DNA of 18,649 bases, from NCBI GenBank assembly GCA_023473405.1, contig JAMCZD010000048.1:1-18649 (forward strand). Direction: 5' to 3'. Positions 16,178 through 18,649 of this stretch are shown piece after piece. A program made the position numbers and the translations under genes. The notes beneath the pieces are model-generated. The model searched no databases, had not been told where the DNA came from, and saw only the letters and a list, made by a program, of their open reading frames with translations. Each line of letters opens with the position of its first letter. The stretch's first letter is position 1. This DNA is from Candidatus Omnitrophota bacterium (GTDB taxonomy: Bacteria; Verrucomicrobiota; Verrucomicrobiia; Limisphaerales; UBA1319).

Positions 16178-16644
16178 TAGCTCGGTTCAACCTCGAAGAT
16201 AGCCTCGATTTCCACGGCTATACTCATCGGTAACGACCCCATCCCAACCGCACTCCGCGCGCCCACGCCGTTTTCCGGGCCGAATACCTCGGCAAAGAGT
16301 TCGCTGCACCCGTTTATAACCTCCGGATGCTGCTTGAAATCGGGCGCGCTGTTCACCATGCCCAGCACCTTGACCAGGCGATTGACCCGGTCCAGACTCC
16401 CCAGGTGCGCCTGAAGGCTGGACAAAATGGCTAATCCAACCTGCCGGGCAGCAGCCTTGCCTGCCGCCAAATCAAGCTCAGCCCCTACTCGCCCGGTAAT
16501 CATCGTCCGGTCCGAGCGGATAGGCCCATGACCGGATACGTAGGCCATGTTCCCTGCCACAACCACCGGTTTGTAAACGCCCACCGGCTTCGGCGCGGGC
16601 GGAAGTTCAAGTCCAAGTTCGGCAACGCGGGCTTCTGCATTCAT
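16177..16644 (-). CDS. RidA (YjgF/YER057c/UK114) family protein
   Basis: 155 residues, the longer subgroup of the family that begins with an extra N-terminal helix and the LGLELPPAPKPVGVYKP pattern (10-26). RidA proteins are trimeric cytoplasmic deaminases that hydrolyse reactive enamine/imine intermediates released by pyridoxal-phosphate enzymes. The key arginine is kept (Arg130 in GARSAVGMGSLPM), as is the conserved acidic strand IAVEIEAIFEV (142-152); YVSGHGP (35-41) is also family-typical. The ATG overlaps the end of the DUF2127 gene by four bases, and both follow the tandem-ACT gene, so this is the last gene of a three-gene operon. The exact substrate in this subgroup is not established. 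Confidence 0.92.
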   Translation of the reverse strand: MNAEARVAELGLELPPAPKPVGVYKPVVVAGNMAYVSGHGPIRSDRTMITGRVGAELDLAAGKAAARQVGLAILSSLQAHLGSLDRVNRLVKVLGMVNSAPDFKQHPEVINGCSELFAEVFGPENGVGARSAVGMGSLPMSIAVEIEAIFEVEPS

Positions 16645-17162
16645 AGTTTTCTCGTTTGCTCTTTAGATTGTTCGTCCGAGATAGTTAAGCGATTGCGCTT
16701 TGAATGACAATACTCATTGTAAATCAAAGCAATAATCAACCCGTCCAGCACCGTCAAAAAGGCCAGCCCAACTGAGAAATGATGCAGCATCCGATATGCC
16801 TGGTAGCCAATAAAAGCGACCAAAACAATCATGCCGGTCGGAAACGACCATAATCTCCCGCGCAACAAGCCCGCGACCAGGAATAGCTTAAGCAAACCGT
16901 GAACCAACAGGTAGACGCCTCCGAATAGTTTTCCCCCCACCGACATTTGGCTGAACTGGTGCCGCAACGTGTTCGCAACCCAGTCGTCCGGATCCTCCAT
17001 CAGCTCCGGGTGCGTCAGCGAAAACAGGACACTAATAAGGGTCCCTCGACTTACAAACAAAAAGATGAAACCCGCGACAGTCTCCATGATCCCATCGAAG
17101 CCTTTGATCCAAACCCCAACGATGAATAGCCGATGCAATGTCTTTTCTCTGATCCATTTCAC
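16641..17162 (-). CDS. DUF2127 family membrane protein
   Basis: 173 residues from a GTG at 17162; the only nearby ATG (17157) is in another frame. Four hydrophobic segments are visible, near 12-38, 79-100, 106-123 and 130-150. Family-like features are HRLFIVGVWIKGFDGIMET (10-28), a long periplasmic or cytoplasmic loop 50-77 with WVANTLRHQFSQMS, then GGVYLLVHGLLKLFLV (81-96) and the helix-ending YQAYRM (120-125). The C-terminal 20 residues are hydrophilic. The function of DUF2127 proteins is unknown. The gene lies between the tandem-ACT gene (29 bases upstream) and RidA (four-base overlap), which suggests co-expression. Confidence 0.82.
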   Translation of the reverse strand: MKWIREKTLHRLFIVGVWIKGFDGIMETVAGFIFLFVSRGTLISVLFSLTHPELMEDPDDWVANTLRHQFSQMSVGGKLFGGVYLLVHGLLKLFLVAGLLRGRLWSFPTGMIVLVAFIGYQAYRMLHHFSVGLAFLTVLDGLIIALIYNEYCHSKRNRLTISDEQSKEQTRKL

Positions 17163-17191
17163 CCGTTACCCTATACGGTTGACTCGGCCGC

Positions 17192-17650
17192 TCAACGCGA
17201 AAGGTCCGCTTGCATCAGGACACGGAACTGATGGCGCCGCAGGGTCTGTTCGGCAATCTCGTTGTCCTCGATGTTCAAAGCAAGCAGCGGCTTGCCCCGC
17301 GGATGAACGATCAACGAGTACAGGTAGTTGATGTTGATCTCCGCTTCGAGCAGCGATGTCAGCAGACTCCTCAGCCCCGACACACCATCCACTTCCACCA
17401 CTGACAGCTCGCTTTCCGTGAACGGAAACCCGTGCTTCAGAAGCAGGCTGTGCGCCTGCTCCGGATCGTCCACAACCAACCGTATGATCGAGCTGTCAGT
17501 GGTGTCCAATACCATCAGCGCCAAAACATGAATCTCCTGCGCGCCCAACATGTTGATCAAGTCGTGGAGCCGGCCCAAACGATTGGGCGTGAAAACCGAG
17601 AACTGCCTCACGCGATCGGCTTGGCGTCCCTGCAGCGTTTTATCTTCCAT
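17192..17650 (-). CDS. Tandem ACT-domain protein
   Basis: 152 residues with two ACT domains and nothing else: ACT1 about 17-78 (VFTPNRLGRLHDLINMLGA, then DSSIIRLVVDDPEQA) and ACT2 about 82-146 (LSVVEVDGVSGLRSLLTSLL, then INYLYSLIVHPRGKPLLAL). ACT domains bind amino acids or other small ligands and usually regulate amino-acid metabolism. A free-standing ACT-ACT protein has no catalytic part and probably acts by partner binding or ligand sensing. AAGGA touches the ATG at 17650 with no spacer; an in-frame GTG at 17611 is an alternative start that would remove 13 residues not needed for ACT1. It is the first gene of the minus-strand operon with DUF2127 and RidA. Confidence 0.88.
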   Translation of the reverse strand: MEDKTLQGRQADRVRQFSVFTPNRLGRLHDLINMLGAQEIHVLALMVLDTTDSSIIRLVVDDPEQAHSLLLKHGFPFTESELSVVEVDGVSGLRSLLTSLLEAEININYLYSLIVHPRGKPLLALNIEDNEIAEQTLRRHQFRVLMQADLSR

Positions 17651-17701
17651 TCCTTAAAGTAAACCATAATGCGCCGTCTGATACGGAAAATTTGATTCTG
17701 T

Positions 17702-17819
17702 TTGAGCATTGAAAATTAGTCATTTTTCATTGAGGAAAGTCAGCGTCGCCATGGCCCAATCCTGCAAAGGTGCGGCCACTCTGAATTCAATAACCAATGA
17801 CTAATTCTCAATGATCAAG
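17702..17819. repeat. MITE-like imperfect inverted repeat element
   Basis: The left arm (17702-17734, core GAAAATTAGTCATT) and right arm (17787-17819, core AATGACTAATTCTC) are reverse complements over about 33 bases with roughly seven mismatches. They enclose a GC-richer middle of 52 bases. The AT-rich arms stand out from the coding DNA around them. The unit lies in the divergent gap between the tandem-ACT and SIR2 genes. It has the size and form of a small non-autonomous mobile element or an intergenic palindromic repeat; no second copy occurs in this window, so mobility is inferred. As RNA it could fold into one long hairpin. Confidence 0.7.
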
Positions 17820-17916
17820 TCTGCTGCCTGCCGAGGAAACTGTTTGCCTTTTTTCGCCCAGCCGCTTGAATGGGGTCGTAAGCTTGACCGCAACTAGAGT
17901 GTCGAAGGAAAAAGTT

Positions 17917-18649
17917 ATGAGTGAGAGTTTCCGCAAGATGAGCGCCGAGGAGTTTTCCCGGCGCTTGAAGACGATGTGCGACCACCCCGATAGCCGGTTC
18001 GCCTTTTTCATCGGCTCGGGCTGTTCCGTCTCATCCGGTATTCCGGCCGCTGCCAATTTGGTCAAGAGCCACTGGCTTCCTCGACTGCGCGACTTGCGCG
18101 CTCCGCGCCGCAAAGACCTCGAGAAATGGGCTGCGGATGCCATCGCCGGTTACAGCGCGGAGAATCCGGCGGCGGCTTACGGCTCGGTGATGGACCAACT
18201 ATTCCTGCTTCCCGAGGAGCGCCAGCGCGAGGTGGAGATGCTTTGCGAGGGCAAATTTCCCGGGTTTGGCTACGCCGCATTGGCCAACTTGATGACCATG
18301 GAAGGCGGGCGGTTCAACGTGGCGCTGACCACTAATTTCGACGATCTGGTGGCTGATGCCCTTTATCTCTTTACTCAAGCTCGACCGTTGGTTGTACCCC
18401 ACGAATCGCTGGGCAATTATCTGCGGCCCACCCATACGCGACCCCTCGTCGTCAAACTCCATGGCGACCACCGCCTCCCACCGCTCAACACCCGCCACGC
18501 CTCGGAAGAGGTGAAGAACGACGTCGAGAAACGCGTGCGCGCCGTGGTCCGCGATCGCGGCTTGATCTTCCTCGGTTACGGCGGGAACGACGAGTCCACT
18601 GCCAGCATGCTTTCCGGTTTTACCGAAGAGGCGCTTCCGTTGGGGGTCT
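17917..18649 (+). CDS. SIR2-like domain protein, putative NADase (partial, cut by window end)
   Basis: 244 residues are visible with no stop before the right edge. The ATG has a good ribosome binding site, AAGGA, seven bases upstream (17905-17909). The SIR2-like (Rossmann-type) NAD fold is clear: FAFFIGSGCSVSSGIP (28-43) in place of the deacetylase GAGIS loop, LTTNFDDLVADA (137-148) with Asn140, VVKLHGD (178-184) with His182, and LIFLGYGGNDES (216-227) followed by EEALPLGV. Asn140 and His182 match the catalytic pair of defence-type SIR2 NADases such as ThsA and DSR proteins. There is no zinc-binding cysteine set, so protein deacetylation is unlikely. In such proteins the partner or sensor domains come C-terminal to SIR2, which is outside the window, so the system type cannot be named. 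Confidence 0.87.
   Translation, partial: MSESFRKMSAEEFSRRLKTMCDHPDSRFAFFIGSGCSVSSGIPAAANLVKSHWLPRLRDLRAPRRKDLEKWAADAIAGYSAENPAAAYGSVMDQLFLLPEERQREVEMLCEGKFPGFGYAALANLMTMEGGRFNVALTTNFDDLVADALYLFTQARPLVVPHESLGNYLRPTHTRPLVVKLHGDHRLPPLNTRHASEEVKNDVEKRVRAVVRDRGLIFLGYGGNDESTASMLSGFTEEALPLGV

Noticed and set aside
17834..17854. Small AGGAAA/TTTGCCT hairpin followed by six T, terminator-like
   Set aside because: The stem is short and bulged, and no plus-strand gene ends upstream that it could terminate.

Overview
The window is GC-rich, gene-dense bacterial DNA. Its content fits a Gram-negative member of the PVC group, most likely a Verrucomicrobiota of the Pedosphaera/Limisphaerales type. That placement is an inference from the style of the genes: a Thr/Asn-rich exoprotein built of PA14 and Ig-like modules, a VTC/DUF4956 pair, an ArnT-like transferase, split MacB-type exporters and a tandem-ACT protein. 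There is no rRNA or other phylogenetic marker to settle it. No tRNA, CRISPR array, phage or transposase gene was seen.

Layout. (1) 1-3372, minus strand: the first 1124 residues of a very large secreted protein with no stop inside the window. Its modules read PA14, Ig-like, SbsA-like Ig, then the same trio again with a large insertion in the second PA14, then a DUF1349/concanavalin-like domain. (2) 3373-4218: a gene-free divergent intergenic region holding the exoprotein's probable promoter and a structured leader, and a possible promoter for the opposite strand. (3) 4219-16171, plus strand: eleven tightly packed genes. They are a VTC-type polyphosphate polymerase, a DUF4956 membrane protein, a HlyD-like adaptor, an orphan ECF-type (CbiO) ATPase, a FIST sensor-domain protein, TrmB tRNA methyltransferase, an ArnT-like glycosyltransferase, and a tripartite exporter set of periplasmic adaptor, ATPase and two tandem FtsX/MacB-like permeases. 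(4) 16177-17650, minus strand: a small operon read right to left, tandem-ACT protein, DUF2127 membrane protein, RidA-family protein. (5) 17651-17916: a divergent intergenic region carrying a MITE-like inverted repeat. (6) 17917-18649, plus strand: the start of a SIR2-domain protein with an intact NAD-site signature, cut by the window edge.

How the genes work together. Several start/stop overlaps (ATGA or GTGA) imply translational coupling: VTC with DUF4956, FIST with TrmB, exporter ATPase with permease 1 and then permease 2, and DUF2127 with RidA. The adaptor/ATPase/permease block should form an envelope efflux or extrusion machine, but no TolC-like outer-membrane channel is present. The VTC/DUF4956/HlyD trio looks like a membrane-associated polyphosphate (or related polymer) module. 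The SIR2 gene is the best candidate for an uncharacterised system, probably NAD-depleting defence, but its effector or sensor half and its partners lie outside the window.
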